A stretch of 21,598 bases of DNA, taken from contig JAZNRH010000038.1 of assembly GCA_045590615.1 (NCBI GenBank), positions 1 to 21,598 of the forward strand, written 5' to 3'. The stretch is from RGIG6353 sp045590615. Lineage in GTDB: Bacteria > Bacillota > Clostridia > Oscillospirales > SIG627. Below the pieces are notes generated by a model. That model had not been told where the DNA came from, did no database searches, and saw only the letters and a list, made by a program, of their open reading frames with translations. Position 1 is the stretch's first letter, and each line of letters opens with the position of its first letter. The position numbers were made by a program, and so were the translations under genes. This document shows, piece by piece, positions 6,650-14,801 of the stretch.

Positions 6650-7351
6650 ATGAAGATATTCAACAAAGGGTTCAACTACTCTCAGGACGGACCGGGAAAC
6701 CGTTTGGTATATCATCTGCAAGGGTGCAACTTCAGATGCAAATGGTGTTCAAATCCCGAGAGCATGGACTGTGTCGGAAAGAGCAAAGAATACAGTATAG
6801 ACGAGCTTGTAAAAGAAGCTGTCAGCTGTCAGCCGATGTACTTTGACGGTGGTGGTGTTACCCTGACAGGTGGGGAGCCGACGGTACAGTTTTCAGAAGC
6901 AGAACAGCTTCTCACACAGCTCAAGGAAGTTGGAATACATACTGCAATAGAAAACAACGGATCTCATCCTCAACTTGAACGGCTGTTTGACGTAATTGAT
7001 TTTTTAATTATGGATTTCAAGCATTACGACAACGGACTGCACAAGAAATGGACGGGGGCAGACAATACTCAAACCCTCAAAAACCTCATAAAAATATCAG
7101 AGTGCAAAAGGCAGGCTTTGATAAGAATACCCGTCATAAACGGTATAAACTCCTCCCCCGACGGCTTTATAAAGCTGTTTCGGGAGCTGAACTGTGACAA
7201 CATTTCGTTTGAAATTCTCTCCTACCACGAATTTGGAAAGGAAAAATGGACTACCCCCTACGAAATCGAAAACGGATTTGTGTCGAAAGAAAGTTTTGCA
7301 AGCTTCAAGAAAGCATTCACAGACAATGGACTTAAAATAATAGAAACCTGA
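6650..7351 (+). CDS. Glycyl radical enzyme activase (radical SAM)
   Basis: This 233-residue protein carries the radical SAM cluster motif CNFRCKWC (Cys26, Cys30, Cys33; CX3CX2C) inside the GRE-activase context QGCNFRCKWCSNPE. GGGVTLTGGEP follows as the SAM-binding GGE motif. It makes the 5'-deoxyadenosyl radical that abstracts a hydrogen from the partner enzyme's glycine. It lacks the ferredoxin-like insert with two extra [4Fe-4S] clusters seen in activases of most non-PFL GREs (CutD, HpdA, glycerol dehydratase activase); in this it is like PflA. The ATG at 6650 has AAAGGTGA four bases upstream. A longer in-frame reading from 6587 overlaps the ROK gene and has no ribosome binding site. The GRE gene starts 14 bases after its stop. 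Confidence 0.93.
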   Translation: MKIFNKGFNYSQDGPGNRLVYHLQGCNFRCKWCSNPESMDCVGKSKEYSIDELVKEAVSCQPMYFDGGGVTLTGGEPTVQFSEAEQLLTQLKEVGIHTAIENNGSHPQLERLFDVIDFLIMDFKHYDNGLHKKWTGADNTQTLKNLIKISECKRQALIRIPVINGINSSPDGFIKLFRELNCDNISFEILSYHEFGKEKWTTPYEIENGFVSKESFASFKKAFTDNGLKIIET

Positions 7352-7365
7352 AAGGAATATGCGAT

Positions 7366-9684
7366 ATGAAAGAATTTAACAAGGGCGAGCTCACCCTGAT
7401 GGCAAAGGAGCTTTTTAAGGAAGAAAGAAAAATAAACCGTCTCGACGGCTGGTTCATAGTTCAGGAAATTAATCTTGAATTGATGGGCAAGTACGACAGC
7501 AAGGAAATTGAAAAAGCCGAAACACTCAAAGAGGTTGCAAAAAGGCTTCCCTTGAGTGTGAGCGATAACGCAATATTCGTAGGCACTCAAAGAGATGCCT
7601 TTGCAAGAAGCTACGCTCTCATTAACCCTTCCTTCAAGGTAGAAACCTTCAACGGCTACTGTGACCCAACGGCAGTATTCGGTGACATAGAACCAAACGA
7701 AGAGTTTACCAAGGAACGCATTGACGGCGTAAGAGCTCAAATGCAAAAAACGCCCTACGTAGAACAGCTTTCAAAGGTGTATGATGCCTGCGAGTGCGAC
7801 ACTAAAGAGGTAGCCTATTTCATTGAGCAGGTAACGGGACACTTAATTCCCGACTTCAGAACAGCACTCAAGCTCGGTGTTCTGGCACTAATCGACAAGG
7901 TCAAGGACAAGGAGGGCGACGGCTACAAGGCAATGGCTCTTGCAATGGAGTCGGTGATTATTCTTGCCGACAGATACAAGGATATTCTTTGCGAACAGAT
8001 AAAAACTGCTTCGCCTCGCAGAGCTGAACAGCTTAAGCTGATGATTGAAACGCTCGAAAGAGTACCTCGCTACCCTGCAAGAAATCTCTTTGAAGCGCTC
8101 CAGTTCTTCATCCTTCTCTGGCAGGTTATGTGTCTTGAACAAGCGCCCAACCCATTTGCTTTCTCGGTTGGAAACGCTGACAGGATTTTTGAGCCGTATA
8201 TGCTCGACACCACAAGAGAAGAAGCAAGCGAATTGTTCAAGCATTTCCTCGTATTCTTTAACGTAGCAGACAGAAGCTGGGCTATTTCTCAGAACATTAT
8301 AATAGGTGGACGAGACGTTGACGGCAACGACCTTACATGTACAGCCTCGTATGCCCTTATGGACGCATACTACGATATGAACCTTCCCCAGCCGATTTTG
8401 TCGGTTAAGCTCCATAAAAACACTCCTCAAAAATTCTACGAGGAAATGGGAAGATTTCTGTTTACTCCGGGTGTACTCACCCCATCCTTCTTCAACGACG
8501 ACTCGCTGTTTGAAATGCTTGGCAAACACGGCGTTGACTCAGCCGACCTGCCCGACGTTTCTATTGCAGGCTGTCAGGAGCCCTTGATTATGGGCAAGGA
8601 CAACGGAAACACCACTAACAGCTGGCTCAATCTTGCCAAAATTTTAGAGCTTACCCTCACGGGAGGAAGCTCAACCGTAACCGGCGAAAAGCTGCTTGAT
8701 TTGGAAGTGTCTCCCCTTGAAAGTCTCAAGGAAAACTTCTACAAGAACGTTGAATTCTTTGCAAAGAGAATGGCAAACGCAGCTAACGGCGCCTCCTCTG
8801 CCCTTTCGAATCTCAGAGTTCCATTCCTTTCATCGTTTATGGGAGGACTTGACAACGGTATTGATTTGAGAGACACCAAAAAGCAGGGCACAAAATACAA
8901 CGGCAGTGGCTGTCTTATCCACGGTGCAAGTGTCGTTGCAGACAGTCTTGTAGCAGTTTCTCATCTCATCAAGGAGCGCCCCGAAGACGCAGACAAGCTC
9001 GTTGACGCGCTCAAAGTTAACTTCAAAGGCTATGAGGAGCTCAGAGATTACCTTCGTTCCTGCGCAAAATTCGGCAATAACATTGACGAAGTTGATGAGG
9101 TAATGGCTGAAATCATCGACAAGGTTTCCGATATAGTTGAGGCACAGAAGAACTACCTTGGCAACAGCTTCCGTCCCGATTTCAGCAGTCCGTCCACCCA
9201 CCTTCTCTACGGCTACTGGGTTGGTGCAACTCCCGACGGCAGACTCAGTCGTGAAATGCTGGGCTACGGAACAGACCCCTTGTTCGGTGATGCTTCAAAC
9301 GGTATGGGCTTCAGAGTTTTATCTGCAATGAAGCTTCCCTATATAAGAATGAACGGTGGCTACGCTTCACATATGGGAATTGACCCCAAGTATTTCAAAA
9401 GCGAAAGCTATGAAGAAAAGGGCGTGGAGTTCAGAAACAAAATCATCAATCCTCTCTTCTTCAATCCCAATCAGTCAGGCGTTTCGCCATTCTATCTCTA
9501 CGTCAACGTAACTACACCCGAAATATTGAGAAAGGTACTCTCCAATCCAAAGAAATATGCTCCGAGTGGAGTATATATTATGAGAATACACGGAACGTTC
9601 GTAAACTTCCTTGACCTCTCACCTGCCATTCAGGAGGACATTATCAGAAGACTTGATCCAAAATCTACAATGCTGGAGGGATAA
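7366..9684 (+). CDS. Glycyl radical enzyme of unassigned substrate (PFL/diol dehydratase superfamily)
   Basis: A 772-residue cytoplasmic enzyme of typical GRE length. The thiyl-radical Cys403 lies in IAGCQEP with Glu405 two residues on, the C-x-E pattern of dehydratase/lyase GREs rather than the adjacent Cys pair of pyruvate formate-lyase. The glycyl radical site is Gly743, 29 residues from the end, in RIHGTFVNF. Both motifs are atypical: the families I know read GCVE at the cysteine and R-V-[SA]-G-[YFW] at the glycine. IIGGRD and QAPNPFAFS match conserved GRE barrel segments. The ribosome binding site is AAAGGA (7351-7356). It follows its activase and is followed 2 bases later by an FGGY sugar kinase. 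Substrate is unknown; the setting suggests a sugar, polyol or sugar acid. The nearby absence of aldehyde dehydrogenase, alcohol dehydrogenase or microcompartment genes argues against a propanediol, glycerol or choline role. Confidence 0.92.
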   Translation: MKEFNKGELTLMAKELFKEERKINRLDGWFIVQEINLELMGKYDSKEIEKAETLKEVAKRLPLSVSDNAIFVGTQRDAFARSYALINPSFKVETFNGYCDPTAVFGDIEPNEEFTKERIDGVRAQMQKTPYVEQLSKVYDACECDTKEVAYFIEQVTGHLIPDFRTALKLGVLALIDKVKDKEGDGYKAMALAMESVIILADRYKDILCEQIKTASPRRAEQLKLMIETLERVPRYPARNLFEALQFFILLWQVMCLEQAPNPFAFSVGNADRIFEPYMLDTTREEASELFKHFLVFFNVADRSWAISQNIIIGGRDVDGNDLTCTASYALMDAYYDMNLPQPILSVKLHKNTPQKFYEEMGRFLFTPGVLTPSFFNDDSLFEMLGKHGVDSADLPDVSIAGCQEPLIMGKDNGNTTNSWLNLAKILELTLTGGSSTVTGEKLLDLEVSPLESLKENFYKNVEFFAKRMANAANGASSALSNLRVPFLSSFMGGLDNGIDLRDTKKQGTKYNGSGCLIHGASVVADSLVAVSHLIKERPEDADKLVDALKVNFKGYEELRDYLRSCAKFGNNIDEVDEVMAEIIDKVSDIVEAQKNYLGNSFRPDFSSPSTHLLYGYWVGATPDGRLSREMLGYGTDPLFGDASNGMGFRVLSAMKLPYIRMNGGYASHMGIDPKYFKSESYEEKGVEFRNKIINPLFFNPNQSGVSPFYLYVNVTTPEILRKVLSNPKKYAPSGVYIMRIHGTFVNFLDLSPAIQEDIIRRLDPKSTMLEG

Positions 9685-9686
9685 AA

Positions 9687-10991
9687 TTGTTTGCAATAGG
9701 ATTAGATATCGGTACTACAAGTATATGTGGCGTACTTATGGACTCTAAAACGGGAGACGTGGTAAAAACAATCAACCGTAAAAACGACAGCTGGCTCATC
9801 GGCGAGCAATGGGAAAGAGTTCAGAACCCACAAGCCATTATGAAGAGCATCAACGAAATTCTCGAAGAGCTTTATTGTGAAGACCTCGATGCAATCGGCG
9901 TAACGGGTCAGATGCACGGCATCTTATATCTTGATGACGAGGGCAAGCCTATCAGTCCTCTTTATACCTGGGAGGACCAGAGAGGCAACCTTCCGTTTGG
10001 CAAAAAAACCTACGCAGAACATATGTCTTCTCATACAGGCTACGGAAACGTAACGCACTTTTACAACAAGTATAATTCCATCATACCCCAGAACACAGTA
10101 GTATTCTGCACAATTCACGACTACGTAGCAATGACGCTTGCAGGCAAAAACCGTCCTCTTGTACACGTTTCGGACGCTGCAAGCTTTGGGAACTACGATA
10201 TAGAAACGATGAGCTTTAATTGGCAGGACGAGCTTCAGCCCGAAATAACCGACGAGACAGCTATACTCGGCGAATGGCGTGGAATACCCGTCTCGGTAGC
10301 AATAGGCGACAATCAAGCAAGCTTTATCGGTGGTGGAGGTACGAGCAGAACGGTGCTGTTTAACGTAGGAACGGGAAGCCAGATTTCTATGGCAACCAAA
10401 AAAAGCGTTGCGCCAAGTGGACTCGAAATTCGTCCGTTATCCAAAAAAACGAGCATTATGGTGGGAAGCTCACTCTGTGGTGGCAGAGCGTTTGCAATTC
10501 TGGAAAAATTTTTCGAATCCGTATGTGAAATGGCAGGCGCAGACAAAAAGAAACTCTACGACGAAATGACGGCAGAACTGAGCAAAAAGACCGACTCCGA
10601 GATAGTTTTCAAAACGCAATTCTACGGAACTCGTGAAAACCCTAACAAAAAAGCTTCAATAACGGGACTTACAGAAGAAACGTTCACCCCTGCAAACCTC
10701 ATTTACGCATGCCTTTCGGGTATATGCGATGAGCTTTACGATATGTACAAGAAAACGGGCGAGCGCTGTATGAAGCTTGTAGGTACGGGTAACGGTATAA
10801 GACTCAACCCCACTCTGATAAAAATAATAGAAGAAAAATTCAAGCTTAAAATGAATATTCCAAAATATAGTGAAGAGGCTGCAATCGGCTCTGCTCTATT
10901 TGCGCTTACTGCATGTGGAAAATACAAATCAATTGAAGAAGCCGAAAGGATTGTAAATTATGAAGATATACGAAGCTCCGATATTCTTTGA
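9687..10991 (+). CDS. FGGY-family carbohydrate kinase, sedoheptulokinase-like
   Basis: A 434-residue sugar kinase of the actin-like ATPase fold. Phosphate 1 loop GLDIGTTSICG (residues 5-15); GQMHGILYLD and LYTWEDQR in the substrate half, as in sedoheptulokinases; catalytic Asp208 in IGDNQASFIGGG; FNVGTGSQIS as phosphate 2; and VGTGNGIRLNP with EEAAIGSALFAL closing the ATP half. It is shorter than most FGGY kinases (about 480-500 residues). The start is a TTG at 9687, set by GGAGGG at 9675-9680 inside the end of the GRE gene, so the two are translationally coupled. It probably phosphorylates a free ketose or polyol either before or after the GRE step. Sedoheptulose is a guess from the GQMHG and TWEDQR motifs; xylulose- or erythrulose-type substrates remain possible. 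Confidence 0.88.
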   Translation: MFAIGLDIGTTSICGVLMDSKTGDVVKTINRKNDSWLIGEQWERVQNPQAIMKSINEILEELYCEDLDAIGVTGQMHGILYLDDEGKPISPLYTWEDQRGNLPFGKKTYAEHMSSHTGYGNVTHFYNKYNSIIPQNTVVFCTIHDYVAMTLAGKNRPLVHVSDAASFGNYDIETMSFNWQDELQPEITDETAILGEWRGIPVSVAIGDNQASFIGGGGTSRTVLFNVGTGSQISMATKKSVAPSGLEIRPLSKKTSIMVGSSLCGGRAFAILEKFFESVCEMAGADKKKLYDEMTAELSKKTDSEIVFKTQFYGTRENPNKKASITGLTEETFTPANLIYACLSGICDELYDMYKKTGERCMKLVGTGNGIRLNPTLIKIIEEKFKLKMNIPKYSEEAAIGSALFALTACGKYKSIEEAERIVNYEDIRSSDIL

Positions 10992-11979
10992 AAAGAATCG
11001 CGTTTATAGAGTTTATACAGGTGGAAAGCTCTTAGGAGATTTCCTCGGCGATAACACCGAGGACGGAAACTATCCTGAGGAATGGATTGCTTCTACAGTT
11101 GAAGCCGTTGCCACCGAAGGTGAGCCCGACAAGGCAGGCGTATCGAAAGTCGAGGGAAGCGATATCTGGCTTGACGCCCTTGTAGAAAACTACAAAAAAG
11201 AAATACTCGGTAACAAAAGCGAGCTCGGAATACTTGTAAAGTTCCTTGACAGTGCAATAAGACTGCCCATTCAGGCGCATCCCGACAAGGAGTATTCAAG
11301 AAAGCATTTTTCAAGCGAGCACGGAAAAGAAGAAAGCTGGATTATACTTGGTAAAAGACCCGGTGGCTGTATTTATTTCGGCTTTGAAGAGGGTGTGACC
11401 CGAGAGGAATTTTCAAAGGCGATTGAAGAAAGCGAAAACAACAAAAATGCCATGGACCATCTGATTGTCAAGCGCGAGGTGGAAGTGGGTGACGTTGTTT
11501 TCGTACCTGCGCGAGCAGTTCACGCAATAGGCGCAGGCTGTCTCATTCTTGAAATTCAGGAGCCCACCGATTTTACCATTCAGCCTGAATATTGGTGTGG
11601 AGAAACCAAGCTGTCAAAAGAGCTTATGTATTTGGGACTCGACAAGGAGACCGGACTTGATTGCTTTGACTTTGCCCCCATTGACAAAGTACAGCTTGCC
11701 CCCGAGGTTCTTCACGACACAGACGGATTAAAGCTTGAGCTACTCATTGGTGAAAAGCAAACCAAAAACTTCTCGGTCAACAGAATCACACTTTCAGGCG
11801 CATCATATCTCACAGACAAAACAGCCGGAATTTACATTGTAATCAAGGGCGAAGGAAAGCTCATCGGAAGTGGATACGAAAGAAAAATAAAACAGGGCGA
11901 CTACTTCCTTCTCCCCCACGAAGCTATAAACAAATACTCAATACAAGGAAACTTAACCGTAGTAGAGTGTTATGCATAG
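10960..11979 (+). CDS. Class I mannose-6-phosphate isomerase-like enzyme (cupin)
   Basis: A 339-residue type I phosphomannose isomerase. The metal site is readable as Gln105 and His107 in IQAHPDKE, Glu124/Glu125 in GKEESW and His188 in PARAVHAIGAG, and the C-terminal cupin region ends with a GxGKLIG and GDYFLLPH pattern. The class interconverts mannose-6-phosphate and fructose-6-phosphate with Zn2+. The start ATG at 10960 lies 32 bases inside the kinase gene, with GAAAGGA as ribosome binding site, so it is the coupled last gene of the operon. In this setting it may act on the phosphosugar made by the kinase rather than mannose-6-phosphate, or feed that product into glycolysis. Whether it is the cell's housekeeping ManA cannot be told. 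Confidence 0.9.
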   Translation: MKIYEAPIFFEKNRVYRVYTGGKLLGDFLGDNTEDGNYPEEWIASTVEAVATEGEPDKAGVSKVEGSDIWLDALVENYKKEILGNKSELGILVKFLDSAIRLPIQAHPDKEYSRKHFSSEHGKEESWIILGKRPGGCIYFGFEEGVTREEFSKAIEESENNKNAMDHLIVKREVEVGDVVFVPARAVHAIGAGCLILEIQEPTDFTIQPEYWCGETKLSKELMYLGLDKETGLDCFDFAPIDKVQLAPEVLHDTDGLKLELLIGEKQTKNFSVNRITLSGASYLTDKTAGIYIVIKGEGKLIGSGYERKIKQGDYFLLPHEAINKYSIQGNLTVVECYA

Positions 11980-11999
11980 CGAGATTCCCATTTCAAAAT

Positions 12000-12044
12000 C
12001 GAAAATAAACCGAAAATAATTCGAAACTTTCTCGCAAAAAACTC
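12000..12044. promoter_or_regulatory. Helically phased CGAAAA/A-tract array before a promoter
   Basis: CG followed by an A-rich run starts at 12000, 12011, 12022 and 12033, exactly 11 bases apart, directly upstream of the -35 at 12045. A-tracts repeated at about one helical turn usually bend DNA or act as an UP element for RNA polymerase. GCGAGA (11979-11984) and TCTCGC (12030-12035) bracket the array. No clear terminator for the preceding operon was found in 11980-12044. Confidence 0.45.
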
Positions 12045-12073
12045 TTGACAAGAAAAGAATTGTTGTGTATAAT
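12045..12073 (+). promoter_or_regulatory. Consensus promoter of the aminotransferase operon
   Basis: TTGACA (12045-12050), 17 bases, TATAAT (12068-12073), a perfect housekeeping match. The predicted 5' leader is about 60 bases and ends in ribosome binding site AAAGAGGT (12126-12133). Confidence 0.85.
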
Positions 12074-12141
12074 TATATCGTTAATAAAAATGGGCGCGAT
12101 TGCGTCAATAACTATAATTATTAAGAAAGAGGTTTTTTACT

Positions 12142-13512
12142 ATGAGCAAGAATTGGGCAAGTATGGACTTGACTCAGGTTCCCCATATGGTATCAGCTAC
12201 CGTTCCCGGACCCAAGTCTATTGAGTATCACGAAAAATGCGCTAAATACATGAAAGGCTATTCAAGTCAGGTTAAGCTTTTCCCCGTTACCTTCGAAAAG
12301 GGCTACGGATACACACTTACTGACGTTGACGGAAATACATACCTCGACTTCTCTTCAGGTATCTACGTAACAGGTCTTGGACATTGTCACCCCAAAATTA
12401 GTGAGGCAGTTGCCAAGCAGGCTACTACACTTATGAACTGCCACGACTTCACAACTAAGGTTAAGATGGAGCTCGTTGAAAAGCTTCACGAAATCACAGG
12501 TGGACGCTTTGGTGGTTTCCAGTTCTACGATTCAGGTACGACTGCAGTTGAAGCTGGTCTGCGTTGCGCAAGAGCAGCTACAGGCAAGCAGGAATTTATC
12601 TCTTTCTTCAGAGACTTCCACGGTAAGACCTACGGTGCTAACTCTCTTGCTGTAGTTGGACCTGACACACACATGAGAGCACCCGGCTTTATGCTCGTTC
12701 CCAGACCCAACCCATACCGTGACTTCTTTGGAAGAACACCCGAGGAAGCTTGGAAGGACTCATCTCCCTACATTCATATGATTGAAGGTATGCTTGACAA
12801 CGCTTGCGCTAACGGTGGCAAGAATGTTGCAGCAATTGTTCTCGAGCCCGTTCAGGGTTGGGGTGGTTCAATCATTCCTCCCGATGACTTTATCCCTGCA
12901 CTTCGCGCTCTTTGCGACAAGAGAGGAATTCTCCTCTTTGCAGACGAAGTTCTTGCATGTATGGCAAGAACAGGTAAGTATCTTGCTATGGACCATTGGA
13001 ATACAACTGCTGATATCACTACACTCGGTAAGGGCTTCGGTAACGGCTTCCCTGTAACAGCTCTCGCTGTTTCAAAGGACCTTGCTCCCGCGATCGAGAA
13101 GATTTCAGCTTCTTCAAGCTACGGTGGAAACCCTATGGCTTGCGTTGCAGCTCTTGAATCAATCAAGGTTATCGAGGAAGAAAAGCTCAATGAGCGTTCT
13201 GCTCACCTTGGCGAAATTATGCTCAAGAGAATGAAAGAAATGATGGACAGACATCCTATCATCGGTGACGTTCGTGCAATCGGTTGTCTTCAGGCTATTG
13301 AAATCGTTAAGGACCGTAACACCAAGGAAGCATTCCCTGAAGCCGGTACAATGATTTATCAAAAGGCATTTGAAAAGGGTCTTGCTTGGGTTCCTTCAGG
13401 ACATATTCTCCGTATGTCACCTCCTATGATTCTCGACGATGAGGCCGCTCTCAAGGGTCTTGATATCATTGAAGAGGCAGTAATTGAAACAGAAAAGCAC
13501 TTCGGTTGCTAA
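12142..13512 (+). CDS. Class III PLP-dependent aminotransferase
   Basis: A 456-residue fold-type I enzyme of the ornithine/GABA/omega-amino-acid aminotransferase class. Motifs: LTDVDGNTYLDFSSGIYVTGLGHCHP near the N terminus, SGTTAVEAGLR for phosphate binding, FHGKTYG, Asp268 in LLFADEV binding the pyridine nitrogen, and the Schiff-base Lys297 in TLGKGFGNG. The class moves an amino group between an amine or omega-amino acid (or amino sugar/cyclitol) and a keto acid. Its partner downstream is a Gfo/Idh/MocA dehydrogenase, which could supply the keto substrate. The strong promoter and the preference for GGT, CGT, AAG and GTT codons suggest high expression, more so than in the genes on either side. 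The exact substrate is not recognisable. Confidence 0.92.
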   Translation: MSKNWASMDLTQVPHMVSATVPGPKSIEYHEKCAKYMKGYSSQVKLFPVTFEKGYGYTLTDVDGNTYLDFSSGIYVTGLGHCHPKISEAVAKQATTLMNCHDFTTKVKMELVEKLHEITGGRFGGFQFYDSGTTAVEAGLRCARAATGKQEFISFFRDFHGKTYGANSLAVVGPDTHMRAPGFMLVPRPNPYRDFFGRTPEEAWKDSSPYIHMIEGMLDNACANGGKNVAAIVLEPVQGWGGSIIPPDDFIPALRALCDKRGILLFADEVLACMARTGKYLAMDHWNTTADITTLGKGFGNGFPVTALAVSKDLAPAIEKISASSSYGGNPMACVAALESIKVIEEEKLNERSAHLGEIMLKRMKEMMDRHPIIGDVRAIGCLQAIEIVKDRNTKEAFPEAGTMIYQKAFEKGLAWVPSGHILRMSPPMILDDEAALKGLDIIEEAVIETEKHFGC

Positions 13513-13519
13513 TATAGTT

Positions 13520-13544
13520 AGGGCTGTAAATCATTTACAGCCCT
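13520..13544 (+). terminator. Intercistronic GGGCTGTAAA hairpin (no T run)
   Basis: AGGGCTGTAAA and TTTACAGCCCT form a perfect 11-bp stem with a 3-base loop, 8 bases after the aminotransferase stop. There is no T run and no new promoter before the next gene, so it more likely tunes readthrough or protects the 3' end of the upstream message than ends transcription. Confidence 0.55.
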
Positions 13545-13568
13545 ATTTGAAATTGAAAGGAAAATAAT

Positions 13569-14702
13569 ATGAAAACTGTAAGATTTGGACTTATCGGTTG
13601 TGGACTTATGGCAAGAGAATTTGCTTCGGCTGCAGCTCGCTGGTGTCATTTAACCGACGACGTTCCCAGACCCGAAATCGTTGGCATCTGCTCTGTCGTT
13701 CCCAAAGAAATGGAATGGTTCCAGAAGAACTTCCCCGAAATCAAATACTCGGTTTCGGACTACAAGGAGCTTCTTGACAAGGACGATATCGATGCTATCT
13801 ACTGCGCTGTTCCCCACAACCTTCACGAGCAATTCTATATAGATATAATCAAGAGTGGTAAGGCTCTTCTTGGTGAAAAGCCCTTTGGTATCGACAAGCA
13901 GGCTAATGAAAACATTATGAAGGCTATAAAGGAAAACCCCAACACCTTCGTTCGTTGCTGCAGCGAATTCCCCTACTACCCTGCTATGCAAACTATGATT
14001 AATTGGTACAAAGAGGGCAAATTCGGTAAGGTTCTCGAAATTCATTGTGGCTTCAACCATTGTAGCGATATGGACACAACCAAGCCTATTAACTGGAAGA
14101 GAATGGTAAAATTCAACGGTGAATACGGATGTCTCGGTGACCTTGGTATCCATACTCAGCACGTTCGCTTCCGTCTCGGCTTCAAGCCCAAGACAGTAAG
14201 AGCGCATTTCAGCAATATTATCAAGGAGCGTCCCGATGGTAAGGGTGGTATGGCTGTTTGCGATACCTTTGATAACTGTACAATTTTTGCAACCACACTC
14301 AATCAGGACGGCGACGAAATCCCAATGACCTTCGAGACAAAGCGTATGTGTCCGGGCTCGACTAACCGTTGGTTCTTTGAAATCTACGGTATGGATTGCA
14401 GCGCAAGATTTTCAAGCGACGATGCAAACGCGTTCCACTATACTTCGTCGTGGGGCAAGGAGCAGTCGTGGAACAGAATTATCATCGGCTACAAGCCAAT
14501 GATTCCCACAATCACAGGACCAATCTTTGAATTTGGCTTCACAGATGCTATTCAACAGCAGATTGCGGCATTTATGCTCGAGTACTCGGGAGTTGAAGTT
14601 CCCTTCGGACTCTTCACACCCGAAGAAACAGCTCTCTCACATACAATGGCTACTGCAGCTCTCAAGTCGTTCTATAATAAGACTGTAGAAGTTATTGATT
14701 GA
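13569..14702 (+). CDS. Gfo/Idh/MocA-family oxidoreductase
   Basis: A 377-residue NAD(P)-dependent sugar or cyclitol dehydrogenase. The Rossmann loop GLIGCGLMA starts at residue 7; the family motif with Lys104 reads GEKPFG; the catalytic Asp191 and His195 lie in GDLGIHTQH. The C-terminal alpha/beta domain reads normally to the end. The ribosome binding site GAAAGGA lies about 9 bases upstream of the ATG. It follows the aminotransferase by 56 bases with only a hairpin between, shares its highly expressed codon style, and is ended by a strong terminator at 14762. Together they suggest oxidation of a hydroxyl on a sugar or cyclitol followed by transamination, or the reverse path, in amino-sugar turnover. 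The substrate itself cannot be read from the sequence. Confidence 0.92.
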   Translation: MKTVRFGLIGCGLMAREFASAAARWCHLTDDVPRPEIVGICSVVPKEMEWFQKNFPEIKYSVSDYKELLDKDDIDAIYCAVPHNLHEQFYIDIIKSGKALLGEKPFGIDKQANENIMKAIKENPNTFVRCCSEFPYYPAMQTMINWYKEGKFGKVLEIHCGFNHCSDMDTTKPINWKRMVKFNGEYGCLGDLGIHTQHVRFRLGFKPKTVRAHFSNIIKERPDGKGGMAVCDTFDNCTIFATTLNQDGDEIPMTFETKRMCPGSTNRWFFEIYGMDCSARFSSDDANAFHYTSSWGKEQSWNRIIIGYKPMIPTITGPIFEFGFTDAIQQQIAAFMLEYSGVEVPFGLFTPEETALSHTMATAALKSFYNKTVEVID

Positions 14703-14761
14703 TAGCAAAGAGAGAAGAGTAAATAGCAATAGTTGAAATACATTGCGTTAGGTAAATATAG

Positions 14762-14801
14762 GGCTGTAAAAAACTATTTTAGTTTTTTTACAGCCTTTTT
14801 T
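14762..14801 (+). terminator. Intrinsic terminator of the aminotransferase operon
   Basis: GGCTGTAAAAAACT pairs with AGTTTTTTTACAGCC (one bulge) around a 5-base loop, followed at once by TTTTTT (14796-14801). This is the clearest true terminator of the GGCTGTAAA family in the window. Confidence 0.9.

Noticed and set aside
7888..8529. Minus-strand open frame of 213 codons opposite the GRE gene
   Set aside because: Antisense to conserved GRE segments, no ribosome binding site, no family motif.
7366..9684. Calling the GRE a pyruvate formate-lyase
   Set aside because: It has a single C-x-E cysteine loop instead of the adjacent Cys-Cys pair, and sits with sugar genes rather than acetyl-CoA or formate genes.
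13650..14207. Minus-strand open frame of 185 codons opposite the Gfo/Idh gene
   Set aside because: Antisense to the Rossmann and EKPFG segments; no start signal.
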